A stretch of DNA of 39,878 bases from Pleurotus djamor (lineage: Eukaryota > Basidiomycota > Agaricomycetes > Agaricales > Pleurotaceae), in contig JAPEVF010000413.1 of the NCBI GenBank assembly GCA_029747585.1, positions 1 to 39,878 of the forward strand, read 5' to 3'. The notes beneath the pieces were generated by a model. It saw only the letters and a program-made list of their open reading frames with translations, was not told the origin of the DNA and ran no database searches. The stretch's first letter is position 1. Each line of letters begins with the position of its first letter. Shown here piece after piece: positions 9,861 through 23,921 of the stretch. The position numbers and the translations under genes are program-made.

Positions 9861-12212
9861 CTACAGTGGCATAAACTGATGTTCTAATTTAAGTGTCTTC
9901 TGTGGGGGCTCAGCGAACCGCTAGGAAGGAAAGGTGAGCATGTCGCATCGTCGTCCGGAAAGCACTCCGAACTCACCAAGTCGCTTTCAGCACCGTCTTC
10001 GTGGAGGTATGGGGATGCTCTCTCTGGGTCGGTAGAGCCACGAACCTATACGATATCAAGGTTAATCGGACGCTCGGTCGATAAGAACACGAGCTACACT
10101 CACGCGAAGGTTAAAATTATTGGGATCACCCGTGCTGACGGCAGAGGCTACATGGAAACCAATTGAAGGGTCGACGGTGGTAAAGTCACTATCGACAGCC
10201 GATCCGTGGAGGGACTTGCGAGAGTTGAGAGCTGCTAGAAGAGAATTTACGTAGACTGGAGGATTTAATGGACATGGGACGGGGTAAGCGGCTGATTAGG
10301 ATTGAGGATAAAAATACTTGCGTTTTCCAATTATAAAGTCGAAAGCAAAGTAATAGAGCGAATGCGGGATAGCGATAAACTGGAGTCAAAGACACGAGAA
10401 TTAGCTTGATCGCTTGCTGAGGATGATGATACTCACAACAATGGTTTCAATGATAGCGACGACGCTTCCCAGATCGTCAGCCCTTCCGCAATGCAAGGCT
10501 GAGGGGGCTGGATACTCACGACGTTAAAATACACCGATTAATAGCCCATATTATGAGTTTATTAAGAATGCTCCGCGTGCTGAAGGGCGTTTGAGCATGA
10601 CCGAGGAAGATAAGCGGAACTGCGACATACTCGTTGAAGTCGGATTTGTTTCGTCCGAGTAGGAAGCAGAGACTGGCAGCGATCAAGATGTCCGACATAA
10701 TTGCGGTGATGGCAAAGGGTAGTGCTATTCTAACATGAGGGTGTTGGTAAACTTGTTCGCACAACGCCCATACCTGCAATGTACTAGGTTCCAAGGTGAG
10801 AGGTGAGAACGTAGTGCAGATGAACGGGGAACTGAACTTACATTATTTTCGGATAGTCGGTCGAATCGGACTTTGATCCAACTATAATAGAGACAGTTAC
10901 GAAACGAAGATATCGGTGACACTGAGGCGGCGGGCGGACCTGAGGATAACGGTTTCTGGGCAAGCGTGATGAATGAGACAACAAGGGGCTTTTCATTGCA
11001 AGTGGAAGCCTACCGAGTCCAAAGCCTAGAATGGATGTCAGGACATCGAAATAACCAGTTCCCCCAAACCAACGAAGGACTCACAAAAATGGGCGAATAC
11101 AAAGAAGGCCTTGTATATGTTAGGGTGGGAGGTGCAATCGTTATGGACTTCAAGGCTCACCGTGATAATCGCAAGAAAGTACGTCGCCCGACTCGTACTC
11201 ACTAGGAAGCTTTCTTTCAGAGGGCGGCCTACAACTGTAAAAGCCAGAGAGAAACTTACGTTGGAATATTCGTTTCGAGAAGAAGCTTGGTGGATGGTAA
11301 AGATACGGAGCTCTGCGGGAGGTAAATCACTCACCTTTGAACGATGAACGCCATCAGAACCTGTATAGATATGGAGGTGAGTGCTTCAAGAGGGTGTTGA
11401 TGAGACTTGAGTAACGTACGTTCACCGCGACGGAGATCTGAGGGTCAAGAAAAGGTAAGGAGGGCAGCGCGGGTGTTCTTATCCGTGAACTCACATATAA
11501 CGTTCTAGCAGAAAGGAAAGAATCAAGACGGACGAATGGAGGTAGGATGTGTAAACCACGTACGATGTCCCGTTTGCCAGTTGCGACGGAATATTATAGC
11601 TTGAAACCTGAGGGATACGCATTTGAGAAAGAGTAGACAAGGGAAGTTGGAAGTCAGTTACAAGATAGTGGTACATGGCGAGGCACACTGAATAAATCAG
11701 GCAATGAGACGATGGGTCGGTCACTGGGAGGAAGGGGGACATACTGAGGATTACATGTGTTGTATCCAGAACACTGAGGTATTCCAGTCACTGGACAGTG
11801 GTTGGTAGCATGGTATAACATCACACACCAGAGCGTAAAGACCTATGACGGAAATTTACATCTTCAAGCTTGTCAGTCGGAAAGATGAAGGTTCTAGACT
11901 CACAAGGAACTTAAGTCGCCAGGAATCTTTAGGATAGAAACAGAAGTAGAAGTAGGTCTTGTGATGGCTTAAGGAAGTCTGTCCTCAACGATCGAACCCA
12001 TGGCTCGTACCTGCAGAATCGTGATACCATAAACCCTACGATATGATTGGTCAGGGTAGGTCTGGGGGCCCGAACAGGAATGACAAACATCATTGTGACC
12101 ATAGCACCAACGAACATAGGACCTGGAGCGATGTATTTCAGTAACAGGCCCTGACACGTTGATGAGCCATTTGAGGGCACTTACCAAACGTATGATGAAT
12201 CGAGCTCTCCAT
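9861..12212 (-). CDS. DUF6534 multi-helix membrane protein (arm 1 copy)
   Basis: Member of the large agaricomycete family of seven-helix proteins with a C-terminal DUF6534 domain; function unknown. Many small exons read MESSIHHTFG, PMFVGAMVTMM, TYFYFCFYPKDSWRLKFL, AMYHYLVTDFQLPL and SVAVNVLMAFIVQ. The C-terminal DUF6534 part follows: SILNKLIIWAINRCILTS, VVAIIETIVFIAIPHSLYYF and AFDFIIGKLYVNSLLAALNS. A soluble tail rich in acidic and Ser residues ends KTLKLEHQFMPL. The intron at 10256-10321 uses a GC-AG pair (donor gcaagt); only this choice keeps the family motif in frame. The 5' part lies in inverted-repeat arm 1 and is repeated at 38555. The region 9861-10884 has no counterpart inside this window. 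Borders of the central mini-exons are approximate. Confidence 0.8.
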
Positions 12213-12340
12213 GTCCAACCGACCCGTAGGGATGGGAGAGAAGCGAAAGAAGGGTGAGCTGAAGGCAGCGGTAGGGAAGAAAGGACTGAAAAACAACGAT
12301 AACCGCTTCTAATAGCAGCACTACATCCGCATCTACGGGA

Positions 12341-12346
12341 TATATA
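12341..12346 (-). promoter_or_regulatory. TATA box of DUF6534 gene, arm 1
   Basis: TATATA on the minus strand about 130 nt upstream of the DUF6534 ATG at 12212. The same element is kept in arm 2 at 38421. Confidence 0.4.
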
Positions 12347-12708
12347 GTGCGTTTTTCGCGAAATGACAGGTTGGTGATCAAAACCTTCCACCTGATACCC
12401 CGCAAATTGTTGCGCCGCGGGGGTATTTATTAGTTGCCTGATCAGTGATAAGCATGGCCTGAAGAGAATTCACGTGGAGGGGTTAAAATGAACGGAAAAG
12501 GACGAAAACCCTGCGTAGCGATGATGCCATGAATGTTTCAACTAGGAAAAGTTTCGTCATTTTTCCAAGTCGACAAAATGCTCATCGTACCTTCAGGAGT
12601 TACTCTAGGATCGCGCGCGATACCCGTAAGTAGTGTCAGGTCGATGCATTTTACATACACTTGAGATACACCGTGGTCGTTATTTGACATACAATAGCTT
12701 GGCTAGAA

Positions 12709-13649
12709 TCAAGGGACAGCTTTGCCTTGCCTAATGGCGATGGCGGCTGCACTCTGGGCTTCATCTCTCAGATAACGCCCATAAATTTCCGTATAGTGTT
12801 GCTTGTCCTGCTTTGCATCAGCCAAAACACATGGTGATACGAGGTATAGTATATAGAGACTTACACTAGACGTTCTCAGAACACTGTCCCGCTTCTCGAC
12901 AAGCTCGGCATACTTCTTCCAGACGTCGCCAACAACCTCGCGCTTAAAACCCCTATGTTCAATCACAATGTAATCCCTAACGATCCAGGGGGCAATCGCA
13001 ATATCCGCCAAGCTGAACTCCTCCCCGAAGTAGTACGGTCCCTTGATCTTCGCGGAGAAGGTTCGCAGAGCCTCGTTGACTTCTTCAAGTGCGGCTTCTT
13101 GTTTATCTTTGGTTTGCGAGATGAGCAATCTGAAATATGCAGGAACGAAGGTCTTCGAGATGTGGTCGAAGGCAAGGCGAGCTTGGGCTCGACCGATTGG
13201 GTCCAATGGTAGTAGGTTTGGCTTGTGATCCGGGAAGGCCTCTTCGAATAACTCGCAGAGGATGAGGGACTCGTATAACGCTTTGCCTTTGTACTCTACC
13301 GCGGGTACCAGGCCCTTCGGGTTGATGTCTACACGTTCAAAGTGTGAATTCGGGTAAATATTCTATAAGGAAATTCACGTACCCAAGAAGTGTTGCTCTT
13401 TCTTGTAGGGATTGACCTCTTTGTACTGGTATGGAATTCCTTTCTCTTCGAGAGTAAGCCAGCTACGCTGCACGAAAGGACAGAACTATGGCTAGCGTTA
13501 GTGCATGTCTAAACCCACGGAGGGGGAATAATATTATGATATACCCATCCCGAGTAGAATATGAGTTCTTGTGGTTCCTGGTGCTTTGCGACTGTATCTG
13601 CTGCCTGTCCAGTTGCGTGGGGGAAGATCTGCTCGTCTGGGACACCCAT
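12709..13649 (-). CDS. Omega-type glutathione S-transferase (arm 1 copy)
   Basis: Cytosolic thiol transferase or glutathione-dependent reductase. Exons join to about 256 residues beginning MGVPDEQIFPHATG. The thioredoxin-fold domain has the active-site motif FYSGW/FCPFVQRSW, with the catalytic Cys near residue 37 instead of Ser or Tyr; this marks the omega class. The GSH-site segment INPKGLVPAVEYKGKALYES follows. The all-helical C-terminal domain includes GPYYFGEEFSLADIAIAPW. The end is IAIRQGKAVP. Three introns are visible: one from gtatatcata to catag after the GW codons, one after HFL (gtacgtg), and one near 12810-12865. A TATAAG element sits on the minus strand at 13706-13711, about 60 nt upstream of the ATG. 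A near-identical intact copy lies at 36716-37646. Confidence 0.9.
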
Positions 13650-13874
13650 GAGTGACTGTGGATGGATACGTAGCTTCTGGCTTCTGGCTGGATGTGCAGA
13701 AGCTACTTATAGGACTTGAGCGTGGGGCGAACGTAGTCTCGAGTTTGTCAGCTCTTGATGATGCAATAAGTGATCACGTTCCTACGTCTTCCCTGTGTCA
13801 GCTCACTCAGTACGTTCCGGACGGGGTCTCTAGGAGTTGCAGGAATAGTGAAGAAGGTAAGGAAAAAACAAAGT

Positions 13875-13922
13875 GAATTCATGCACGAACTACGAAGTAC
13901 CTGACGGATTGGAATTTTTGCA
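13875..13922. other. 48-bp segment present only in arm 1
   Basis: Between the GST promoter and the dehydrogenase stop, arm 1 has 48 bp (gaattcatgcac...) that arm 2 lacks at about 36489. The flanks are collinear. It has no terminal repeats, so a deletion in arm 2 is the simplest reading. Confidence 0.7.
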
Positions 13923-13975
13923 GTTAAGCGTTTCAGCCACTACCAAGTTCCGACATCCACTGAAAACTTTTCCCC

Positions 13976-15137
13976 TCAGTCAACGATGCAAACCACTTTT
14001 CCGGCTGCTGCATTCGATTCCATATACGCGTGCGCAGCACCAGCCTCTTCCAACTTGAAGACTCTGTCTAGATTCAACTGAATCTCCCCTCGAGAGGCCG
14101 CGTCCACAAGCCATTGCATTGGCGATTTGGTGACGTCAATGGTCCCTGAACCAAACATTGTCAGGTGCTAGAATATAGGAGGTTCAACGACTGGAAAACG
14201 ATTCGTGCAGACGAACTCACTTTGCTGGGGGCGAGGGCTGTCATTGGATCAAAATCTTTGCAAACCCATTCACCGGATACGCAGCCGATCATGGAGATTA
14301 CACCCGATGGCGAGAGAGACTGGCAGGAATCGAACAAAGTGGTACCGCCAACCACCTCAACACACTTGCTAGCGCCGTTACCATCTGTGAGCGCCTTGAT
14401 AGCCTCGTGAATTGTTCCAGTAGCGTCAACAACGACGTCGGTGGCGCCACTAGCCATGATGGTGGCCATTTTCCTTGAAGACCGAGTGGTGGAAATGACC
14501 TTGGAACAATTGAAAAGAGACGATCGAGCCAGTGTAGCGCAAGCTAGACCAACACTCGTAGTACCACCCCGAATAAGAAGGGTGTCATCAGGCTGCAGAT
14601 TCAAAGACTGAGAAAGCGTCCCCCAGGCTTGGAAAGGCGTCACTGATGCCCTGACGTGATGGGAATGATATGGAAGACATACCAGTAAGGAATGTTTCTG
14701 GGATAGCTGCAAATTGTGCCCATCCCATGCCATCAGGCAAGTTCACGGGAGGAGTGACGGATGCATGGGGAACAAGACAGTATTCGGCGTAGCCTCCTAA
14801 TTTCGACGATGAAACCATGAATGAGGTTAAGGCGAGGCATGCACGTACCATCAAATTGACGGCCCATTCCGCCCATTATGGTCGCGACACTGTCCCCTTT
14901 GTGCCAGGGACCACCTCCAGCATCTTCGACTACGCCCACACATTCGATACCTAGGATACGGGGAAATTTGATACCAGGCGAATGGCCCTGACGGGTGAAT
15001 AGCTCAGACCGATTCAGCCCAAATGCCTTCACTTGTATAAGGACAGAGCCGTCCTTTGGTTGAGGTTTAGGGTAATTTGTGTCATAGACGAGTTCGCTGG
15101 GAAGCACAGGCGCAGATGGGCAAACGATAGCACGCAT
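13976..15137 (-). CDS. Zinc-type alcohol dehydrogenase / quinone oxidoreductase-like protein (arm 1, intact)
   Basis: NAD(P)H-dependent oxidoreductase of the MDR superfamily. The start MRAIVCPSAPVLPSELVYD is followed by the GroES-like catalytic domain: VKAFGLNRSELFTRQG, IKFPRILGIECVGVVEDAGG, then GGYAEYCLVPHASVTPPVNL. The Rossmann domain carries LLIRGGTTSVGLACATLA, an MDR NADPH-binding pattern. It continues with DVVVDATG, VVGGTTLFDSCQSLSPSG and a C-terminal HLTMFGSGTIDVTKSPMQWL to AAGKVVCIVD. Three short introns keep all parts in frame. One is near 14812-14863, one is near 14636-14690 (donor gtatgt), and one near 14160-14222 precedes HLTMFG. No catalytic-zinc ligand set is evident, so this is a quinone-reductase-like member. 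GTG codons upstream keep the frame open to 15176, but the ATG at 15137 is the natural start. The arm 2 copy is broken. Confidence 0.88.
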
Positions 15138-15550
15138 GGTCGTATTGGTAAGAGACGCGGAAGCTATTTTCGTCACAAGTCCGGACCGCTACCCCTGGTA
15201 TGGCGTGTATAAGCAGTGCGACGGCTTGAAATAAGACTGTAAACTCGGACTCTGCCCTTGTGTCCCGCGCCCATCTAGTAGCGCATCTCTATCAAGATGC
15301 AGTGCAGTGCTAGGACGTCTGGCCGTAGCACGCCAACAAATACAGTCCGTCCTCTTCTCCAGACAGATTTTTGTTTGAATCCAAAAGCATGTGGAAGGAG
15401 CAGAGGGAGCGGGCGAGATGGATTTTCGGAACGAGGGAGATGTTTTTGCATTTGCCATTGCGACCACGTTCATCCGTCGCGTGAGGGTCAATCGCATCGT
15501 TCGATAATTTGGTGGGCTGAGGTAAACGTGTGGCTCGTATAGTTCATTAT

Positions 15551-15576
15551 GGTCACAGGTCACAGGTCACAGGTCA
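15551..15576. repeat. 7-bp tandem repeat (GGTCACA), 3 full units
   Basis: Three units of GGTCACA plus a partial GGTCA. The matching site in arm 2 (about 34440-34458) has only two full units, a simple length difference between the arms. Confidence 0.9.
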
Positions 15577-16550
15577 ACGGGTCTAGTAACATATCGATGA
15601 AAATGAGACGAGTCCGAGAGGGCTAAGGAGGAGGCTCACAAATCTGTTTGGTGGAACGAGGCTTGATCGCATGTTGGACGCGGCGTCGGTTCGACTGCTG
15701 ATTCCCAGTGAAATCGGTCGTCTCGTGGTATCCTACTTGGCACTGCCAACCAGGTCAGCACACTTGCCATTGGCCAACGCCAGAGCCATCTAGGATCGGT
15801 TCGGCCAATCCTTGAATAGTTCTGGAAGAGATTAACAATGACATCGGTGACACCATCGGCTATATGACGGCTTGTGTTTACTGGCTAACCATTGGCCACA
15901 GTGATTTGACAATGATAATCATTCTCCTAGAAGACCAAAGTGCCAAAAACCAAGACCGGAGCGGAATACGAGGTTCTTCGGGATCAAGTGAATGTTCATG
16001 ACGCCTAGAGAGTTCGAACGGATTCAGGCCAAGTGCGCTAGCCTGACCGAGGACACGACCGTGCTCATATAAGCGTTAACTTGGGTGCATAGACCCCATC
16101 GTACGCTGGGGCACACAACGGTCGACGTAAATCCATAGAAGCTGATCGTTGTTTTCGTCGCGAGTCACGTCATGAGGCGCGGGTGCTGAGAACAGATGTT
16201 CTGTGGTCCGAAGGGAAGAATTTTGATGTCTGACGACAAGAAAACATATATCATTGGGAAAAAGCTGATAAGCAGGAAGAATGGTTGTGGTTGTGGTCGA
16301 CGTCGTTGCCGCCTGACAGACAGCACCGGGCTGTTATTTGTTCGTGCTTGGATTGAACGCCATGATTGGCTCGTTGGAAGGACTTCGTCAAATGTTCAGC
16401 GATCCTACTATGTGCACTGACAGCCTCAATCCATGGCATTTCCAGGGAACTATTCATTCTGCATGGATACCGCCTGTCTCGTCGAGAGCCCTGGTCTCGA
16501 CATCCTAAAATTCGTCATGTTCTCGGAGATAATCCGCTTCTGAGCCGTTG

Positions 16551-16558
16551 TATATAAG
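16551..16558 (+). promoter_or_regulatory. TATA box of two-helix membrane protein, arm 1
   Basis: TATATAAG about 90 nt upstream of the ATG at 16648. The same motif is found in arm 2 at 33458-33465 on the other strand. Confidence 0.5.
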
Positions 16559-16647
16559 AATGGGCCACTGTTCTGAAGCGAGCAGGCTTAGACCGCATCC
16601 TTACCAGCCAATAATCCACTGACTGGCGATCTTGGGCATCCATCATC

Positions 16648-17246
16648 ATGTCGACTACCCCTTCGTTCGATTTCTCTTCTCCCCCCNTCTCACATCGCCC
16701 TCACATACCCATCACCCGCACACCTCCACATCGGAGGTCATCTCTCCGTCTCGTCACAAGATATTCGGAACTATACCGAACAAGGATGGAGAGAACTTTA
16801 TGAAACCGATGTCTCCCATCCCGAGGCACCTCCTGCCTATCAGCGCGAAGATTCGAGCCTCCCATCCTACTACCACGTCGTGAGACGTGACGCCGCACCC
16901 CAAGAGCGCACGCCAGTAACGAAACGTCTTTTGAAATTTGGTTTCTGTAAGTTTTTCCCGTCCAAATCTCTTGCCTAGTACCTACCGCCACTTACATTCC
17001 CCCTCAGTCTTTCCCCTACTATGGCTTCTAGGGGCTATTTTGATGTTCGTCGCTATTATCGCCCGCCAGTCGACACGACGCACCCTTGCAAACGTCCCTA
17101 ATTTCTTCGAGAAGACAAGAACTCGCTCAGAGATCTCGTACAATCGTATGCTTGCTGATGAAATTGAATGGGGATTGCGATGCACTTGGGCAATCTGCAT
17201 CCTTTCATGCATCGTGTCAGGGATCGTCGTTGCGATAATGGTTTGA
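16648..17246 (+). CDS. Two-helix membrane protein, function unknown (arm 1 copy)
   Basis: I do not recognise a named family. The protein starts MSTTPSFDFSSPPSHIALTY and has a Ser/Pro/Tyr-rich cytosolic-type N-terminal region with a PPAY-like motif (EAPPAYQ). One intron (gtaagt at about 16948 to cctcag) leads to FFPLLWLLGAILMFVAIIA, the first transmembrane helix. A basic loop with RSEISYNRMLADEIEWGLRC follows, then a second helix (WAICILSCIVSGIVVAIMV) at the very end. Total length is near 185 residues. An ambiguous base at 16687 is an extra position relative to arm 2 (six C then N, against six C). If real it would shift the frame, but it is most likely a base-call error. The gene is convergent with the NTPase gene. 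Confidence 0.65.
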
Positions 17247-17682
17247 TCTCCAACACCGACCCACCCTCTCCCCTCGTTACGACCTCCAGCATTACCCCTG
17301 CCTTTCGTTCTTCATCCCGGTTGTAATCTTATCCTGACAGTCGCCATGGCTGGCAGTATTTGTATTTCGAATAGTCACAGCTTACAGCTGGCCTTCATTT
17401 ATTGTATCTACACTCCTGTACCCTACACTCCTTCACAGTCACCATCACCTCATACTCGGGGCTTGTACTTTGTTCTGCGCATTTGTTGTACTATCTTGGC
17501 ACATTTCGAACACTCATTCTGCACTCATTAGCACGTAAATATTATATGAGTATATATTTACCATACCCTACAATATTAGAGTCTTAATATACATACATAC
17601 ACTTGGAGTGCCGCGATGGAACGAGGTAGGAGTGTACGAGCTCATCGGAGGGGAGGAAGGGTCTACGTTCAAGTTGATGTCT

Positions 17683-19232
17683 TCAAAGGGCTGTCTTCTC
17701 CGTCTTCATCTTCATCAATTCCTCCATATCGTCAGGTCTAGATGGGCTTCCAGATGGATCGTAATCTTCAGCGCCCCCTTCATCAGGATACACCGCCGCC
17801 GGCACTTGATAATCCAACTCCAATGTATAAAACTCGAAAATCGACCTCCAGCGAGCTGAAGGGGCAGGGCACTGGAATATATGACCCTTTTGGACCACAA
17901 ACACAAAGTACTTTCTTTTCGTTCCCAAACGCCCGGAGAGGATGGAGAGTCCTTTGGATTTCAGCGGCTGTCCCGGAGACAGGGTCATCTGGAAGCCAAT
18001 GCCGAGGTCGTCAGAAGGGCGAATGTACGCATCGAACGCGGGATTGTTGATTTCATTGGGGATATAATACGTATCTGCGTCGCGTGTGAACGCGAGTGGA
18101 ATATGAATCGTCGTGGACCATTATGTCAGACGATAGATAATTCTTAGCGTCGGGATGGCGAAGGGGAGTGACTCGATACGATTGAACAAGGTAGTGAGCG
18201 GCGACTTCATCAACTTCAAGGTAGGTATTGAGCAATTCAACAAGGAGGGGTATTTGAAGGCGGTCAATCTGCGCGTTGATTTCTTGTTCATATACCTGTG
18301 TTCCGTACTTTAAAGCCTCATGGATGGTTCGTTTGTTGTACCCATACGAAGACGTCAACGTCTTGACTTTTTCTCGAAATACTTTGGGGTAAGCTAAAGA
18401 GTAGCTATGTATTGGCAGGTTAAGCCACATAGATTGATGGGGAATTAAACGGCGTACAGTGCGATCATTTCGTCCAGACTCGGAGGGTCCATCACATTGA
18501 ACATCGTTGTGCAGCGCTTTTTAGCCCAGCTTCTATGTGCGGAAGACAAAGATGATGCCACCTGAATAGGGAAAGGTAGCGAGAGCATGAGGAGCACTAT
18601 TGAATGAGCGACTTCGTCCACGAGCGCTGGTATGCCCGCGTATGAGGTCTCGTACACGAAGGTGAGGCTATCACAAGCAAAAACCCCATCATCAATAAAG
18701 AGACAGTTGAAGCCACAGAAACTATAGATTACTGTTTCTGAGAGAGATACTGGATAAGGAGGTAAATCAAGAAAGCGCTTTTCCCTGGATTTAACTAGAT
18801 CCATCTCTAGATTGAAATTTCAGATATACCGCTGCCGTGGTTGCCTATCATCACAAGACCACTAGTTTTGCACGTCCGAAGGGCCCTTATACGCTCCTCA
18901 AAATAGCGATATTGAGAAAGGATGAGAAGCTTGAATTCTGGATTATCGTCCTCTTCAATAAAAAGGGGTAAACGTTCCTTAAGCCGGATAAAGTCAAGTC
19001 CATCGGGGTTGAAAGTAGTTGGTTTTTCTTCGTCCGTCCAAAAACGCTTGTAGAGCCTTGAGTAGACGTTGTTCGTGTGGCGGCGCCTCATTAGTACTGA
19101 GATGATCGCCGGGAAGTTCAAGTTCAAGGTGTGGGTTAAGACTCCGCTAGATCTACCAAGAATGATTTCATGCTCCGCGGCTCTCCCACCTTTCAAACCA
19201 ACATCCACCGTGACACTCCTCATCGTAGACAT
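17683..19232 (-). pseudogene. P-loop NTPase of agaricomycete 'retrotransposon hot spot'-like family, frame-disrupted
   Basis: Near full-length member of a large agaricomycete NTPase family. In order: GRAAEHEIILGRSSGV, FPAIISVLMRRR, NPEFKLLILSQYRYFEERIR and SGLVMIGNHGSG. Removing a 44-nt intron (18786-18829) completes a Walker A motif, GNHGSGKSAFLIYLL. A one-base frame change near 18735, after LSQKQ, is needed to continue into VIYSFCGFNCLFIDDGVFAC. An intron after MIALYA joins YPKVFREKVKTLTSSYGYNK and the helical part. A second frame change near 18053-18090 leads to FDAYIRPSDD and the C-terminal WRSIFEFYTLELDYQ block. The second break is shared by the arm 2 copy, so it predates the duplication or hides an intron I cannot place. 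The first may mark a dead gene or a sequencing error. The inner end of arm 1 (18391) falls inside this gene. Confidence 0.65.
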
Positions 19233-19528
19233 GCTCTAGTGAGATTTCATCCACTCTAGCAAGCACAATGGCCTATACTCTACTCTTATAGGTGAGGCAT
19301 CAGAATCCACGCCCTAAACCGTAAGATACTCATCAATATACCAGATTTTGTGCAGTTGTTCTCATTCTCACCACATCGATACTTTAGCCGCGAGTCATGG
19401 GAGTCTCTTCCGAGATTGTTCCTTGGCTCAAGCGGTCGACATTTATACTTGAGTCTCTCTCATCGCGATGTTTCTGCCAACTCAGTACCCGCATTTCCAC
19501 AAGTTCTGCGGCATCCACTGAACCCGTC

Positions 19529-21967
<2,439 letters not shown>

Positions 21968-22089
21968 TCGGTAACTTCATCCAAGGACACACACTAGTTC
22001 GAAGTCACACAAGCAAAATCAAATTTTATTCGAGTGAGTAACGACATACAAGGAGGTAGGGTAGCGCGGTACGTTGGTAAGACTCGAAA

Positions 22090-23587
22090 CTAGGAAGAAC
22101 GCTTGATCTTCCTTTTCATCTTATCCAAACTCTCGCGAAGATAGATCCTGACAGGAACATTCGAAGTCATACCTTGATGGCCCGAGGACCAGTCATACCC
22201 AACTGCATAGGCGAAAAGCTTGCCGTCACGGTTGAATTCAGTAGCAGTGATGGGTGCGCCGGCGTTGTCAAGGACTGTGTGTCAACGTAAGCCGCTAGCT
22301 GGAAGCAGATATCGAGATACGCACACCCCAAGACAATTCTGGAATTTCCGTCCCAGAGCTTGACAAACCCATCGGAGCCTACATCAGCGAATAAACATAA
22401 ATATATTGTAGAAAGTGAAAGCACTCTACCAGCTGTCGCGAAGGTACCCTCCGTTGGGTGGAAGGATATGTCATTGACTGCGTAAACGGAAGTTTGCTTG
22501 AGTCGTGGTTGGGNGTCACTCGGCGACATATGACACCTGAATGTGTAGTTGCTTTGAATATGATGATCAGGGAGTTAGGTAGCTAGGTCTAGAGAAAAAA
22601 GTCGATGGAGAATGGCATACCGATCTTGTTCATCGGAATTGATATATCTGCGAATGTTGTCCTGGTGAAATCACGATAGGTCACTGAATGAGTGCGTACT
22701 GAATGGCAAGCCTTCCATCGACACCGCCAAAGGCCAACGCGGGTGAGGCCGAAGCCTTGCACCAACGAACCGCTCGAATCTGGAACTTAAGGGGAGATGT
22801 GATACTCTGACTCAGAAGAGGGTAGCTGAGTGCGGACTTCAAGGCAAGAACAGAGTTCCTGACCTTGAGAGGAGTACTTGTATTCCTAATGTCGAAAACG
22901 TGGACATGATTATCCGCGGTGCCGGCAGCCATCAGATGAGCTGAAGTGTCGAGAGCGAAGAGGCGTTCTGGGATATCAACATTCACAACGGGGGAAGCGC
23001 TCCGAAGGTCCCAATACTAGGTTGTGTAGATGACTTGGGTATATTAGCGTTCAGAAAGAGGGTGTGCATCACCTTGATAGTCTTGTCCCAGCTACCCGTA
23101 GCGAGTACTCCAGTTCCTTGGACTTGAAGCCATTTAATAGCTTTAATGGCAGAGTGATGTTGTGCGACCTGTTGAGTCTGACCAGTAACGATGTCAAACA
23201 TAAGACCAATGTTGTCGACTCCACTGGAGAAAACATGGTTTCCTGCCTTGGAATAAAGTCGGTAACAGTGATTCGAAGGCAGGAAAACGCGAAGGAAAGT
23301 TGTACCTGATCCCAACAAACATCTAAAACTGGCCCGGGGTGGTGGTAACCCGCTTTCCCCTGGGTTTGACCTTTCGCGTTGACTTCGTAGATACGGACCT
23401 GTCGAGTTAAGTAGCAGATAAACAGCACAGTGCATGGCGAAGAAACCGAAATACGAACTGAACCATCCCAACTACTGGCGGCAAGGTAATCAACATGTCC
23501 TGAGAAGGACAAGGACGAGACGGAATCCTTTGGAGGCTCAACAGCTTCGACGGCATTGGACATGGAGTCGGTCATTGTAGTGGCCAT
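22090..23587 (-). CDS. Rae1/Gle2-like WD40 protein, divergent paralogue
   Basis: Beta-propeller related to the mRNA export factor Rae1. The sequence reads MATTMTDSMSNAVEAVEPPK, DSVSSLSFSGHVDYLAASSW, RIYEVNAKGQTQGKAGYHHP, GNHVFSSGVDNIGLMFDIVT and GVLATGSWDKTIK. Further on are VDIPERLFALDTSAHLMAAG, TAVNDISFHP-type repeats (YAVNDISFHPTEGTFATAGS) and FAYAVGYDWSSGHQGMT. These match the canonical copy next door segment by segment with several short introns, but with many substitutions and a basic KRKIKRSS tail. An ambiguous base at 22514 lies in an exon and keeps the frame. The start is uncertain: the frame is open further upstream with Mets to 23728. It probably arose by tandem duplication of the neighbouring Rae1 gene; a retained nuclear-pore role is likely but unproven. 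Confidence 0.8.
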
Positions 23588-23921
23588 TGTGGTGGACAGA
23601 GCGTAAGGGCGAAAGCGTAGGGAGTCATACATGGGTGATTTATAAGTTACCAGGAAGGTGCCTTCGGGACCGAAGGAGTCACCCTGGCACACGGCACCGC
23701 GGACAAATACCCTGATCTTAAACACCATTGCTTTTGGCTCAGTCTGAGTATGTTACGCAGCTATAGGTTAATGTGCATTAATATTGATAGCAAACTTACA
23801 GTCATAGCCTCCCAACCAGACAGTGAAATACACTAAAAATGTGTACGTCAATGGAAATTACATGCTCGAAAGAGGTCGCAATATAATGATATGAATACCA
23901 AAAGCCAACGACCCCATCCAT

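Larger units (their letters stand above)
15138..16647. other. Intergenic region between divergent genes, arm 1
   Basis: About 1.5 kb between the dehydrogenase (-) and the membrane protein (+). Only short open frames without recognisable products are present. It contains the GGTCACA tandem repeat, several ATTGGCCA/CCAAT-like motifs (15764-15775, 15889-15897) and a TATATAAG element at 16551-16558. It is conserved in arm 2 at 33369-34871 with substitutions. Confidence 0.6.
10885..18391. repeat. Inverted duplication, arm 1 (about 7.5 kb)
   Basis: This stretch matches the reverse complement of 31633-39878. For example, taatagagacagttacgaaa at 10885 reappears reversed at the right end of the window, and the sequence reading taccccaaag on the minus strand marks the inner end. 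Gene order is DUF6534, GST, dehydrogenase, membrane protein, NTPase 3' part. Exons differ by roughly one change per few hundred bases, introns and spacers more. The outer border may lie left of 10885, because the other arm is cut by the window end. Confidence 0.95.

Noticed and set aside
15189..15563. 124-codon open frame on the minus strand, also intact in arm 2 (34446-34820)
   Set aside because: It lies upstream of the dehydrogenase and has no recognisable domain, signal peptide or family. Its conservation is explained by the recent duplication, and a frame of this length can arise by chance.
15551..15576. Short direct repeats as a CRISPR-like array
   Set aside because: They are contiguous 7-bp units with no spacers in a fungal genome: a simple microsatellite.
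17683..19232. Reading the NTPase region as an active retrotransposon
   Set aside because: No reverse transcriptase, integrase, LTR or poly-A tail is visible. Only the P-loop NTPase family is present.
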